From Physcomitrium patens (lineage: Eukaryota > Streptophyta > Bryopsida > Funariales > Funariaceae), in the NCBI RefSeq assembly GCF_000002425.4, contig NC_037256.1:931169-995168 (forward strand): 64,000 nt of DNA, written 5' to 3'. The position numbers and the translations under genes were made by a program. Positions 11,485 to 22,322 of the stretch are shown here, one piece after another (the stretch's first letter is position 1; each line of letters begins with the position of its first letter). The notes beneath the pieces were generated by a model. It did no database searches, had not been told where the DNA came from, and saw only the letters and a list, made by a program, of their open reading frames with translations.

Positions 11485-11595
11485 GGTTGGTTCCAACAAA
11501 AACCCGCCTAGCTCCCTCCAAATCTTCTAATGAAAAAACCAAACTAAAACGAAGAAACAATGAAAAGCGTCGCTGCAAATTACTCAAAAATCTTT

Positions 11596-11670
11596 CTACA
11601 CCAGCTCCAGATCCTCCTCGATCACGCCCGCCGCAACGCAACCGCACCCCTGCTCGTTCTCCATCGTCAT
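11596..11670 (-). CDS. Upstream ORF in the leader (24 aa)
   Basis: The leader of the 10684-11484 gene contains an ATG pair (ATGACGATG) opening a 24-codon frame, MTMENEQGCGC onward, ending in TAG about 110 bases before the main start. A four-codon uORF (MEIW, ATG near 11733) precedes it. Such uORFs usually lower or regulate translation of the main frame. There is no evidence for a functional peptide, and the transcript start is inferred only from the TATA box. Confidence 0.3.
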   Translation of the reverse strand: MTMENEQGCGCVAAGVIEEDLELV

Positions 11671-11900
11671 TTCGAACACTTGCGAAATCCCTTCCTTCGC
11701 AAACAGACAGCCCTGTAAACGACTGCACTACCAGATTTCCATGCAAAGGTGCACCTTATCACTTTCAGATGCTAGCGTAAGCGGAGCTGTACAACCCTGT
11801 CCAACGCAGCAAATAATTTCCCTAGCGTCTGCTCCCACGAACACGAGGCGAAGTCGATAACGAAATTCTATCTGATTACAACTGGTAACGGCTCTGATGG

Positions 11901-11925
11901 ACCAGACCAGACCAGACCAGACCAG
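11901..11925. repeat. (ACCAG)5 tandem repeat in gene leader
   Basis: Five perfect ACCAG units on the plus strand, read as CTGGT in the minus-strand transcript leader. Confidence 0.9.
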
Positions 11926-12026
11926 ACAGGAAGCAACAAGGAGTGAGCTGCTGCAGTGACGGCGCTGGACCAAGGTTAGAAATGGCTCCACCAGGAATTG
12001 GCCTGCAAGGAATGGAATGGGAGTAA

Positions 12027-12050
12027 GATTGGGATTGGGATTGGGATTGG
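12027..12050. repeat. (GATTGG)4 hexamer repeat in gene leader
   Basis: Four GATTGG units within the leader or proximal promoter of the minus-strand gene. They resemble a telomere-like G-rich hexamer but are not the plant telomere unit TTTAGGG. Confidence 0.9.
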
Positions 12051-12120
12051 AATAGGAGCGAGGCAGAGATGGGGCTGGCTGCCAAGTTGAGGGAGAGGTA
12101 TCGCCATTCGAGAGCTGGGC

Positions 12121-12130
12121 TATATATGTA
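12121..12130 (-). promoter_or_regulatory. TATA box of the minus-strand gene
   Basis: The minus strand reads TACATATATA here, in GC-rich surroundings, about 640 bases upstream of the ATG at 11484. With a start about 30 bases downstream, the leader would be about 600 bases long. Confidence 0.5.
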
Positions 12131-12189
12131 AAGAATTGACAGAGTTCGCAACGGGGAGCCGCACTTTGGAGGTGGGATTCTGCGATGGT

Positions 12190-12195
12190 CACGTG
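12190..12195 (-). promoter_or_regulatory. G-box (CACGTG)
   Basis: A palindromic CACGTG in the context GTCACGTGCG, about 60 bases upstream of the TATA box. G-boxes bind bZIP and bHLH factors and mark light-, ABA- or stress-regulated plant promoters. The position makes chance less likely. Confidence 0.5.
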
Positions 12196-12269
12196 CGTGA
12201 GGCAGCGGTCGCGGCGGACTCCCAAGTCGCGCATTTATGAGCGCCCCCAGTTTCTCTCTCCCCTCTTTC

Positions 12270-12274
12270 ATTGG
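12270..12274 (-). promoter_or_regulatory. CCAAT box
   Basis: ATTGG on the plus strand (CCAAT on the minus) about 140 bases upstream of the TATA box, a usual distance for NF-Y binding. Confidence 0.35.
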
Positions 12275-12453
12275 CTCTGCCCTACCCTGCCCGACTTCTC
12301 TGCCTGCCCACTCTCGTGGTGACGCCGGGCTCCGGTGCCCACGCTGCCCCTTCTGCCGTGGCTCGTTTCACCGCGCTCATCCATCGAGAGTGGTGAAACG
12401 ACATCCATCCGCAAATCATGGTTCTCTGTTGCCACCAAAACCCATGCGAAGCC

Positions 12454-12460
12454 TATAAAA
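12454..12460 (+). promoter_or_regulatory. Plus-strand TATA-like box
   Basis: TATAAAA follows the GC-rich stretch 12240-12450, on the far side of the minus-strand promoter. It could be the right arm of a divergent promoter. No convincing frame follows, so any transcript would be non-coding or unstable. Confidence 0.25.
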
Positions 12461-12780
12461 TTGCCTGTTCTTTATTACTTTCGTTGAAATAAATAAATAG
12501 AGTACTCATTTAATTGGAGTGAGTCCATCCATCACACTTCAAATCAACACAATTTTTGTTATTCCCCCATACAATTATTTATTTCTTGGTCGTGCTCATT
12601 ATAATAGTTGGTACCATTTAATCTTAATTATTTAAAATGTACATCTAAGGATCAACTGGAAGATTTATTAACTAGATATCAATCTGTAGGAGAGATATTA
12701 TTTCGTTTTACAGCTGTCATGATTTTCAAAAAAAAAATCATTATAATTGATATTTTACTGAAAAATCAGAATAATTCGGG

Positions 12781-12803
12781 ATATATATATATATATATAT
12801 ATA
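12781..12803. repeat. (AT)n microsatellite
   Basis: TA dinucleotide run. Confidence 0.9.
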
Positions 12804-14052
12804 CTTTTCTTTTTCTTTTTCTAAATGTCTATTTTCAAGAACGTTGAAGTTCAGAAACGTTAATGTTTTCTCAATTCGATGACACAATAAAACACATACG
12901 CAAATGGGACTCATCAAAACTCTTTTATTGTGCACAGTGGCAGCAATAACACATTACAAACGCCAATGAAATTTGTATTCCCCACTTCCGCAATATCAAT
13001 AGCAGTGATAAAATCCAAAACATGTGTTTTTCCACAGTTAATTTACATACTGTCTCAAAATAAACACTTATACAATTTTAGGTTTGTGTTATTATCCATA
13101 TTATTTGAATTCATGCACAAACTCAGAATGGATGTGGTTGGGAGGATTCAAAGGGAATGTAAGGTTGGCGCACCACCTCTCACACAATGATTGGGCAACT
13201 AGAATAGTGGCAGATACCTTGCTTAGGGACCCGTAATTAGGCCCAATGACCAATAAACTGCCCTGAAATTAAAATTATCAAGATCATAAATGACTTGAGA
13301 AGATGTGGGTCCAACTAGTTCAATAATTTTCCTTCCAAGCATTCTTTTACTTCGTCCATTGATACTATACTCTTAAAAATAATTTTCCTTATTAAATCAT
13401 GTTTTCTTTTTCTATTCTAATCACATTAAAATTAAGTTGAAATTCCCACAAGATTTCTCAGTTTCTTATAGCACACAAACAAATCGCTGGATTAGATAAG
13501 CATCCATTCTACCCCCCCCCCTCGAGAAGTAGGCGTAACGAATGTTGTAACATGGCTATCATGTAACGATTTTCATTCATTCATCCATTTCTCAGTGCCT
13601 CATTAAAAGCACGAAGGCTAAAGCCGTTTGCCGCGGACTTCTCCCCGTTCACACTGCGGGAGGCATGTGGGTCCTTGTCCGCCATCTGGTGGTAATAAAG
13701 GTGGAGGGAATAAAGCGAAGTGGAATAAAGAAATCCGTTGTCAAAGTGCTAACTTATTTAACATTTGCGGTTGAGGAGAAAAAAGGTTACACTCCCACCC
13801 CTTGAAATTTGAAAATTTTGTAAAAAGAAAAAAGAGAGATTAAAAGAAGTGCATCAATCATTGGGATTTCAATCCGTGTTTTATATTTATATTGTCTGTA
13901 CAAAATATTGATAGTTTCATCAATCTTGAATCACAACGTGCTCATATTCATGTGAACGGCCAATATGTTTATTAATATGATTCAATGCTTTTTACTGGAT
14001 TTCATGCATTTGCATATTCATCATTCTCCCTGATAATCAATCCCCCAAAAAC

Positions 14053-14080
14053 TAATTATTTCCTATAATTAATCAAAATT
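14053..14080. repeat. Copy 1 of a 28-base direct repeat
   Basis: TAATTATTTCCTATAATTAA followed by TCAAAATT. An identical copy lies at 14929-14956, and its inner part occurs inverted at 14853-14868. This may mark the ends of a small non-autonomous DNA element. Confidence 0.7.
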
Positions 14081-14679
14081 TTGGTAACTAATGCCATTCT
14101 ATGGTACCTAGTGAATAAATTTTGTTTTTATTAATTGATTAACATTAAATAAATTTATTAATTAATTTAGGTAATTGACAAAGGTCACATAGGCGACAAG
14201 GCCACATGGTTACTACGTTGGAAACAATCAACTTAGATTATAGGGTCAGAGCAAGGAGCATTTCATCTTAAATTCAATGCTCATTTTAATGATTAATAAT
14301 CTCTATAGTTTTTGCTATTTAATAACTTCTTCTTCAATAATTCCATAGTGTGTGTTGTTTAATTAAGTTGTTTTATATTTTATAATAATTTTCTTTCAAC
14401 ATGAAATTAGCAATTCGACTTTTTTAATTTACACACAATTAATAGTTATAATTTAAAATTTTATGATCATACGTCATAAAAAAAACATAATGATATTTAT
14501 TTATTTATTGGTATAGGATGGTTGTGACAAGTTTACAAAATTAATACACTATTTGTGTGCACCATTATATTCTGCAATCTCACCAACAATAAAATGCAAA
14601 CTTCCTCTTGAAAAAATAAATAAATCCCACAATATCATAATATTGTAATTCGCCATTCTATCTAACAAATTAAAATCTG

Positions 14680-14681
<2 letters not shown>

Positions 14682-14719
<38 letters not shown>
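14682..14719. repeat. (AT)n microsatellite
   Basis: TA dinucleotide run of about 38 bases. Confidence 0.9.
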
Positions 14720-14722
<3 letters not shown>

Positions 14723-14852
14723 TGCATTGTATTAAAAGATTAAGAAAATGCATTGTTATTTATAAACACCATAATGTTGATGCATAGTGTGATACATTGT
14801 GTTTCAGTTAGTTGTATGGATAGGTTAATTTAAACTTGTATTTGACTACAAG

Positions 14853-14868
14853 TTAATTATAGGAAATA
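14853..14868. repeat. Inverted copy of the TATTTCCTATAATTAA motif
   Basis: TTAATTATAGGAAATA is the reverse complement of the core of the direct repeats at 14053 and 14929. Confidence 0.7.
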
Positions 14869-14928
14869 AGTAAATTTTATTAATTATAGAAATTAATCGA
14901 TTAATTCACAATCCACTTGCAAAGTGAT

Positions 14929-14956
14929 TAATTATTTCCTATAATTAATCAAAATT
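14929..14956. repeat. Copy 2 of the 28-base direct repeat
   Basis: Identical to 14053-14080. Confidence 0.7.
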
Positions 14957-15008
14957 ATGACGATTAAAACGCATTGTGCAGTTAATTGAATCATTCAAGA
15001 TTACATAA

Positions 15009-15418
15009 ATGAACGTGTACGAGAGTCTGCTACGTGCATGCATTGCTTTGTCCACATTCACGAACAAATCTGGTCAACACGTCACCGAAGCATTGAACTC
15101 AACCCTCCGCCATAAAAAGATAAGTAGGCGGAAGAAAGATAACGGATATAGCCGCCTTTTGTGCATGGGACCCAGTCGGTGCGCATGGCCAGGCGAATGT
15201 GTTGCCAAGTCACCACGAGCCGGGAATGGGCATCGAAATCCGTTTCTTCCAGTGTGTTCTTCTCCGTGCATTGGGGCTGGGAGAAAGCAGAGGCGGTAAC
15301 CCCCGGTCTCCGTGCGCCAGCCCTTCCGTCCACTTAAGGCCCGCGCCACACGGGAATAGAACTCGGGAAAGGAAGTGGAATGCTGGGTGGCATCATGTTG
15401 GAGGATAAGGGTGGGCAT
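15009..15418. other. GC-rich patch, function unknown
   Basis: The base composition rises sharply, as in the gene at 10.7-11.5 kb. Open frames of 65-115 codons exist on both strands, but none has a start context, domain or codon pattern that I can defend. It may be promoter or UTR of an unseen gene, or an old gene fragment. Confidence 0.35.
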
Positions 15419-16000
15419 TGCTTAAACGATTTTACTGACTTCATCCATTGGGCCAGAATGGATGGATGAAATATGACAATATAATAATGGAAATTTATTT
15501 GTATTTTACGAGTTCAAAGTCCATATATACAAAGTATAATATATTGTCAAAGGTTAATAAAGAAGGTTTTCAAAAATGTATATTGATGGTAGGAGTAACT
15601 ACAATCCTGCAAAAACATAATATACTTGAGAAAAAGGAAGAGTAATTCTGCTCTGGTGGTGGATTTATTGTTTTAAACAAATTAAAACATTGCCTTCATG
15701 AATAGATGTTATGATAATGGAGCAGGGTTGTGTTGTTTGTCAAGAAATATGAAACATTGATTAATCATATACTTACTAATACATTTTAAAATTATACAGT
15801 TTAAAACATTCTCAAAAATGTTTTGGAGCATGATAAGAAATTGTACACTATTGCAACCACCAAATAGTGTGCAAAAACATCTCAACCTAGAAGGCCTTGG
15901 GAACAAGATTAATGAACCTATGGTATGCCAACAGTGTGACCATGATATCATTCAGCCATATGCCATAACTTGACAACATCTAATTCTCATATAATTATAT
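15419..16000. other. Intergenic, no gene seen
   Basis: Returns to AT-rich composition. The short frames here look random. Confidence 0.5.
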
Positions 16001-16001
16001 G

Positions 16002-16034
16002 TCTCTCTCTCTCTTGTGTGTGTGTGTGTGTGTG
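16002..16034. repeat. Compound (CT)n(GT)n microsatellite
   Basis: A CT run followed directly by a TG run at the left edge of a GC-rich patch. Confidence 0.9.
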
Positions 16035-16039
16035 AAAGG

Positions 16040-17150
16040 GGATATATTCCTCTGCTTTTCATGGGGCTGAGTGGCCCCCAGTTCATTTAGTTAGCAGAGG
16101 TGGGTTAGATGGAAAAGCCATGTGAGAAGTATATTAAGCCAGTGCTCTCTTCTGCTTCTGAGCCTCCCACTTACAGTTACTGCTGGGGATCCACATGGGC
16201 CATGCAATTTGCCAGGTCAGCCCGCCCGCTTTCATACGTGGAGGGAAGAAAAGGGGAAAACTATCGAAAACATGGATTCTACTCACACCCCCATCTCATC
16301 ACAATATACTAGCGATGGATGAATAAATGAATCACATTATACATCCATATATTACCAACGACGTCAAGTGTTCATCCAACCCTGCGCGGAAATGAGTCTT
16401 CAAAGTTGCGTTCGTGCCGCGAAAACTCTTGTTTCCTACAGTCCCGTGCGATCGCCGCAATGCCTACCAATGAGCGCAAAATTCGACCTCTGCGATGAAT
16501 TAATGGCCTCCGAAAGTGGTTGTCCGGCATCTTCTGGGGACTCGGGGACTTTTCGAAATTCTTGGGAATCGTGGGTGAGGCGCAAAAGAACCTAAAAGAA
16601 ACATCTCACGGGAGGAGGAGGAGATTCGCAAAGTTTTGTCCGACACTTGACCTGTGAGGCTCCGAAGTCTAGCGCCTGTCGTCACGAATCTGTCGCTCTC
16701 TCTCCACGTAGCTGCCGAGAGTGATGCCCAGTCCCCGATGACGCCCGGAAGTAACTCACTGTTGCGTTGGAGATGACCGCTTCAAAGCTCTCCAGAAGTT
16801 ATTTGTGTGAACCTGCAAGCGATTCGACAATGTTCAGGTATGTGTCGGTGATGAGGAACCTCAGCACGACCAGAGTTAATTCAAACCTTCTTGTTCTCAT
16901 CGACTTCCACCCTACACAGGTCCCTCAACACCCACCTGCACGCAAAACCACCAATCGTCCTTGTGTAGACTCGATTGCAATGATGCACCCTCGATTCGCA
17001 TACTGCACGAGCACAATGACCACAAAGATCAGTTGTAAACTTGATTAACAAACACATTCTGATATCGCCTGCGGATGGAAGCGATTCGGCATTGTTCTGT
17101 CCGCAACGTTTGATGGTAAAGCTCGGCTCCATTTTATTAGCGTGTTTAGT
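16040..17150. other. GC-rich patch with possible gene remains
   Basis: About 1.1 kb of balanced base composition inside AT-rich DNA. Several frames of 60-93 codons overlap on both strands without one clearly winning. On the plus strand CAG/GTATGT at 16838 and CTACACAG/GT at 16919 are near-perfect plant intron borders enclosing 82 bases. Removing them leaves an open frame from 16920 into 17048 but a stop upstream in the same frame. It may be an old gene fragment, or exons of a gene I cannot assemble. Confidence 0.35.
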
Positions 17151-17441
17151 TTTTTTGCTTTTTAATTTAATTTTAATACAAACATATTTTTCACATGTGT
17201 GAAAAGAAAAGAAAAGAAGTGAAAGTGAATAGTGGGCAAGTGAAGAACAAAACAGAAACTTGTATTACCACAATCTTAAAAGTGGTATGGACTAAAATTT
17301 TGATGATTTTTTAATTGTCAATCTACATATTAAGATCGCTCAAGGAAACAAATGGTGGTTCTCTCTCACGGCATGCTCCCTTCTTCGTTTTCATCAGAAA
17401 ACTTCACGTTCTATGGAGTTCACAGCTCCTTTTATAATTAA

Positions 17442-17681
17442 ATGAGGGCATTTTATAGTTCATTAGGAACTAATTACTTTGTGAAGCAAGTAGTAGACCG
17501 CAGGGATGGCGCATCTCTCTCCACTTATTCTATGATTGCCTTTGGTACGGTATCTCCCTACCTATTGATGTGGTCAAATTTTGCTGCACATTTTCAACAA
17601 CTTTTGTCTGCTGCAGCTTACCTCCTCACATGTGGCTTGATTGTTGATAGTTTTGATTGTATAATGGGCTTTGATGTATAG
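17442..17681 (+). CDS. Possible small 79-aa ORF, unrecognised
   Basis: An ATG-started frame (MRAFYSSLGTNYFVKQVV onward) with a hydrophobic C-terminal half that could be one weak membrane segment. It lies at the right edge of the gene island, just before the G1 LTR. There is no known domain, no strong start context and no terminator. It may well be chance. Confidence 0.15.
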   Translation: MRAFYSSLGTNYFVKQVVDRRDGASLSTYSMIAFGTVSPYLLMWSNFAAHFQQLLSAAAYLLTCGLIVDSFDCIMGFDV

Positions 17682-17835
17682 GGTTAGAGTGTAGATTATG
17701 AGCATGAGGTGTATAATGTAAAGATTGTCTGTTGTTGAGAGCAGATGAGTAGTGTGGATTCTGAGGTTGGAATTTGATTGTATTTGATGGTTTATGTTTT
17801 TGCAGACCTTCATGATTCCATTAATCATGCCCCGT

Positions 17836-18996
17836 TGTCGTATTGTAATTGTTTATAGTATGTAAAAATTAACTAAAATAGATAAAGTATTTATAAATAT
17901 TGATATACTTTAAAGTGGTTAATAGGTTAATTTAAAGAAAGTTGATGTAAGAAAATTTATTTTGAGATTTACATATATTGATTATAGTGTTTAAAATATA
18001 TAGGATTTAAATATTTAGTATAAAATTTATGGAGAAGATTGGAACTGAAAGATGAAGATCCAAACCTCTAAGAAGCTTATTTGGAGGAATGAAAGTAAGG
18101 TATGGATGGATGAAGGCTAAAAGTGAAGATCTTTATCCCTATTGGTTGAAGGCCATGCATAATAGGCATTCAACAGGCTATCTGCGACCATAACAAGGAT
18201 TTTGGCAACTTAAGAAGGGGCATTTGAGAATCAGAAGCAAAAATTGTAAGATTTAGGATTTGGGCTACAATTTGTGTACAAATTTTAGAGGATTTGGAAT
18301 TAAGGTGATGAAATTATAGTCATTTGAAGTTAAGATGTCTTTTATGATATACTATTGCTATTTTGAGGATACAAGGAGTTTTATGATATATTTTGGAGAT
18401 AGAGAGAGGCAGTCACAAGAGTGATTTTAAGATCTATATCTTTTGTGAAAGAATTTGTGCCTTTGGAGTTTATATGAAGAAGTTATAGAGCATTGAAGAC
18501 AATACCTGTAATTCAGAGGTAGTAAGTGAATTATTTTATTGATAGTAATGGTTCGAGCCATATCTTGAGTTTTTGGATGAATTTTTGGCTAATGTTCTTT
18601 TAGAAGTGTGTGTCATTAAATTAAAAAGCTATATATCAAAATTTTATGATATTTAAGTATTTAGTTTGTGAGATATGAAGAAATTTGCACATATGTGTAT
18701 GTAAGCAAGAGTTTGAAGCTACTGTTGGAGTTTTGGCAATATCTCTAGATTCATAACAAACTTGAAATTAAAATTTGTTGTGGTAGTTATTAAAAATACA
18801 TTAGAACTTCATGTAAAATTTGGATTTATTTGGATGGTTTGATTGTGAGATATGAGTTATTGAAGTTTGGAAAAAATTTACCTTAAGGACATACAAGGTT
18901 TTATAATATTTTTATCACATTTTTGGTGATCTTTGGTACTTAGGGCTTATGTGTTGATGTAATTTCTCTCATAGGGAAAATTTTATATATAAATTT

Positions 18997-19040
<44 letters not shown>

Positions 19041-19150
19041 TAAACTTAATGCTTGGTTGAGTAATTGGTGACAGCCAAAAGCCTAACACTTTCTTAAGGC
19101 ATTTTCTCTCTACCTCAATACCATTTTTTTTTCTAGTCACATATATTATG
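17836..19150 (+). repeat. G-family LTR, copy G1 (lone LTR)
   Basis: It starts TGTCGTATTGTAATTG, matching TGTTGTATTGTGGTTCG at 61951 (G3). The two align through blocks such as TTTATCCCTATTGGTTGAAG / CCATTCCTATTTGTC and the later GATTTTTGGCTAA region. No internal coding region is attached, so this looks like a lone LTR. The right end near 19150 is approximate. Confidence 0.6.
18999..19037. repeat. (AT)n microsatellite within G1
   Basis: TA dinucleotide run of about 39 bases. Confidence 0.9.
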
Positions 19151-19737
19151 AGGCAATTTATTATTAACCACTATAGTATAGGAGTTAATTAATGTTGACT
19201 TTTCTAAAGGAATTACATCTCTTTTCATGGCTATACACATGGTTGCAAGTTCACGATAGAGGTAGCTTTTTCCATCTTTTCTAAAGATTTATAATTATAC
19301 TTCATGGCCTTTTTGAATTAGAATGGTATGTTTTTTAAGTTTCATGACAAACCTTTTATTTTATTTGTAAATATGCTAAGATGGTAATACAACAATTGTG
19401 GTCATTTATACAAGTGACAAAAATTTATAGAAATTGGCAATTAATTGCTACTTACCAAATGTGTAGCAAGGAAAAATCATCAAACAAAGAAAGCAATAGG
19501 CTTTCTTTTTTGGGATGAAACTCCAACTTTTGATATAGTGTTAAAAAACTAATCCAATATACATTTCAAGAAATAAGCTATATTAGACAGTAGCTACATA
19601 TGAGGAAGTAAAATCCAATTACATCTAAGGAGGTTTCTAAGTTTCAATGATAGAATCAAATTAGACATATAGAGTAGTTAATTTAGATTGGTATAGAAAC
19701 TTGCTTGACTTGATTTTCTATTAAAAAACTTGGTATA
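19151..19737. other. Intergenic, no gene seen
   Basis: AT-rich with no recognisable frame or repeat end. Confidence 0.5.
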
Positions 19738-20289
19738 TATCAAGGACATGAATCTCAAAGAAAGAAAGTTCTCAATACACTCTTGTATCACTGAAGAGAA
19801 TTAGAAAGTTATTCAAAAGATGATGTAATATTAAACTAAAATGGCTATTGCCAAAAACAAGAAGACTAGAAAGTCTTGAAACAAGAACAAGGACTAGAAA
19901 GGCATTGACAAGAGTGAAGAAGGCTTCACTCTTGCCTCCATATATACTCTTAATTAGGAGCTATATGACAATGTCTTATTGGACCTCCAAAACTTGTTGA
20001 CTTTTGCTAGCCACATATCATAACTTGCAAGGCAAGTTATCTATGTATGTGCCACATATTTGACTTATTCCATAAGCTACTACATGGAATTAACTTGTCT
20101 CATAAGCTACCAATACGTGGTTAATTTTTTTGGCCAGGTTTCTATCCTATAAATACATCTAAAGTCAAAACCGTGTCTATGAAGCTTCTATGAAGCTCAT
20201 CTAGAAGATTGTATGAAATTAATCTAAATTTATCTACTTCTACCTAATCATATAAGTAATTATTGGAGTAAATTTATATATCCATGATA
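19738..20289 (-). repeat. Lone chromovirus LTR, reverse orientation
   Basis: The minus strand, read from 20289, starts TATCATGGATATATA and follows the A/B/F LTR through the pyrimidine-rich block, the TATA box (19940-19946) and the GGCAATAGCCATT block. It then stops matching near 19738, about 150 bases short of the full LTR. No internal region adjoins. Confidence 0.75.
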
Positions 20290-22286
20290 TAGTATATATA
20301 TTTTTCATATATTACCAGCTTCATAACTACTTTATAATTATTGTACAAAGTCTTGAAGAGTGTAGTAGAGTATGTTTTGTATGTTTGATATATTTCAAAC
20401 ATAAGGCTTTTGTGATTGGATCTTGTCCTACTTTAAAGAAGTGAATTTTATAAGCAAACTTTGTTAACAATCTTAGATTTATTAGCTATATTATTTATGT
20501 TACATTAGTTTGTTTTATGGGTACTGATTTTATTTGTACCTTTTAGTATAAGTTCTATCAAATGATGAGAAGATGCCACTGTATATGATTAGTGTGGAGT
20601 ATAATCAGTAGGAATTGACAAACTAATTGTTTATAAAATGTTTGCAAGAGATACAAATTTTTAGTTTTCTACTCCACAAGAATCTGATCCAAATTGATTC
20701 AAAGTCAAAAAGAGAAGGAGAATCTGCTTCTTCTTAAGCACTCCTGAAATTGACAAGGTATTCTTGAAATTGTAGTTTTTTAAAAAATTATTAGAATTTA
20801 GTTGAATGATTGTTCTGGAGCTAATAGATATCAAAGAATTTTTTTCCAAGAGTTGATTATTTTCAGAGTAGAAATACTACATCGTCAATAAAAATGTAGC
20901 TTGGGCAATTGAGACAGCGATGGCAAGCCCACTGTGATCTTCTAAGAAGCACTGGATTACAGAACATTGGATTATTTTGTGATTGTGAATACATCTTCTA
21001 CCATAGATCCTAATACGATATGTTAAATAGAATCTACTTAAATGATAATTCTCATAAATTAAAGAGCAAGAGAGGTAGGATTTGTTGAATGCTCAGAGAG
21101 GTAAGAATAGCAATGTATATAATAGCCACAATGTCAATAGTCATATTAGAGCTCTATCATTGACATTGTGCATTATAAAAAAATTCATTGACAAATAGAT
21201 GAAGAAAAATGAGTCACAGTCCAACTTTCACTTTGAGCCAGAATTCATAATCCTCAGCAAGAGTAGAAGAAAAAATGACGGAATAAGATCAAGAGAAGGT
21301 GCAAGTATTTTGAAAGCCCTAGAGCTGATTTTATAATCACTTTAAGGGAGAAGAATGCTTTGGTCTTTGAGATGATCTAAAGATGTAGGAGAAGATAGGT
21401 GTTGGATGCAAAAGAAGGCATGTGCTGGATGAAAGTTTGAGAAGTGATGAAGATGACCCATGATATCTCTACCAAGTCACATTATTGCAAGAATTTTGAT
21501 ACAAGATCAAATAATCACTGGTGTATTATTTTTGGCATCTAGCCATTTCATGATGAAGGAATTATTTGTTTTATTAGTGATAAATGTATTGAGTATATGA
21601 TTTTGTAAGTTTTTTTTGAAAAATGCGGAATTATACATGAAGTGCTGAGTTAATTAAATTTTTATTATGCTTCGTATTACATTATAGAAAAATTATACAA
21701 AAGTTCCAATTCATTGAATAGAAATAAGTGACGATGTTTTTTTTTATTACAATCAATCAATATTAATATTTATTTTATTACAAAAAAAATTCTTTAACTT
21801 TATTATGATCAATGTCAAGTTTCATTTTGGATTAGATATTTTGGGCCATATTTCTCCAAAGCAAGCAAATGAATTTAATCGTAATACTTTTATGGCAATC
21901 AAAGTTCACTTACTCTAGCTAAGTCAAATTTATTTTTATTCATATAATATTTTTAAAGTATAATTTGACTTTTTCTTCTCTATATCAAAAGCTAGGATGT
22001 CATTATTGAACATAGGTTTATATAGGGATTTTATAAAATACAAAGTTGTTTTATCATTTTATAGTTTTATATTAATAGTTTTTATCTTCATAGTTATATT
22101 TATAGTTTTTGTATTATATTTATTATATTATATTTCATATTATATCTTCATTGTAAATAAAATTCTTGAGCAACAAAGTTTTATTGGAATTTTAGAAATA
22201 TTGTCAACTACAACAAAAATTACTATATAAAAATTAAATCGTAAGAATTTCATTTTTTCTTCTTATATGAGATTTTTTATATTCAA

Positions 22287-22322
<36 letters not shown>

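Larger units (their letters stand above)
12461..15008. other. Intergenic with a repeat pair, no gene seen
   Basis: Mostly AT-rich. A short GC-richer patch lies at about 13600-13740. A C10 run lies at 13512-13521. No frame of interest. The duplicated and inverted motif at 14053-14956 is listed separately. Confidence 0.5.

Noticed and set aside
11433-11780. 115-codon plus-strand frame overlapping the gene leader
   Set aside because: It lies antisense to the leader of the better supported minus-strand gene. Its Pro/Arg-rich content follows from GC-rich leader sequence.
12027-12050. Hexamer run as interstitial telomere repeat
   Set aside because: The unit is GATTGG, not TTTAGGG, and only four copies are present.
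11728-12271. Two overlapping minus-strand frames of 131 and 168 codons upstream of the gene
   Set aside because: They run through the TATA box, G-box and tandem repeats, lack a suitable ATG context and have repeat-driven composition. Promoter and leader is the simpler reading.
16122-16322. Plus-strand frame with a signal-peptide-like start (Leu-rich, then Ala-Gly)
   Set aside because: The only start is GTG. The ATG at 16120 is in another frame and is followed at once by TGA. The in-frame upstream stop leaves no ATG.
21240-21620. Cys-rich trace as a copia or gypsy gag
   Set aside because: Spacing is irregular and no adjoining retroelement domain was found.
21997-22230. 77-codon hydrophobic frame resembling a membrane protein
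   Set aside because: The Ile, Phe, Leu and Tyr content follows from the TA-rich sequence. There is no start context or domain.
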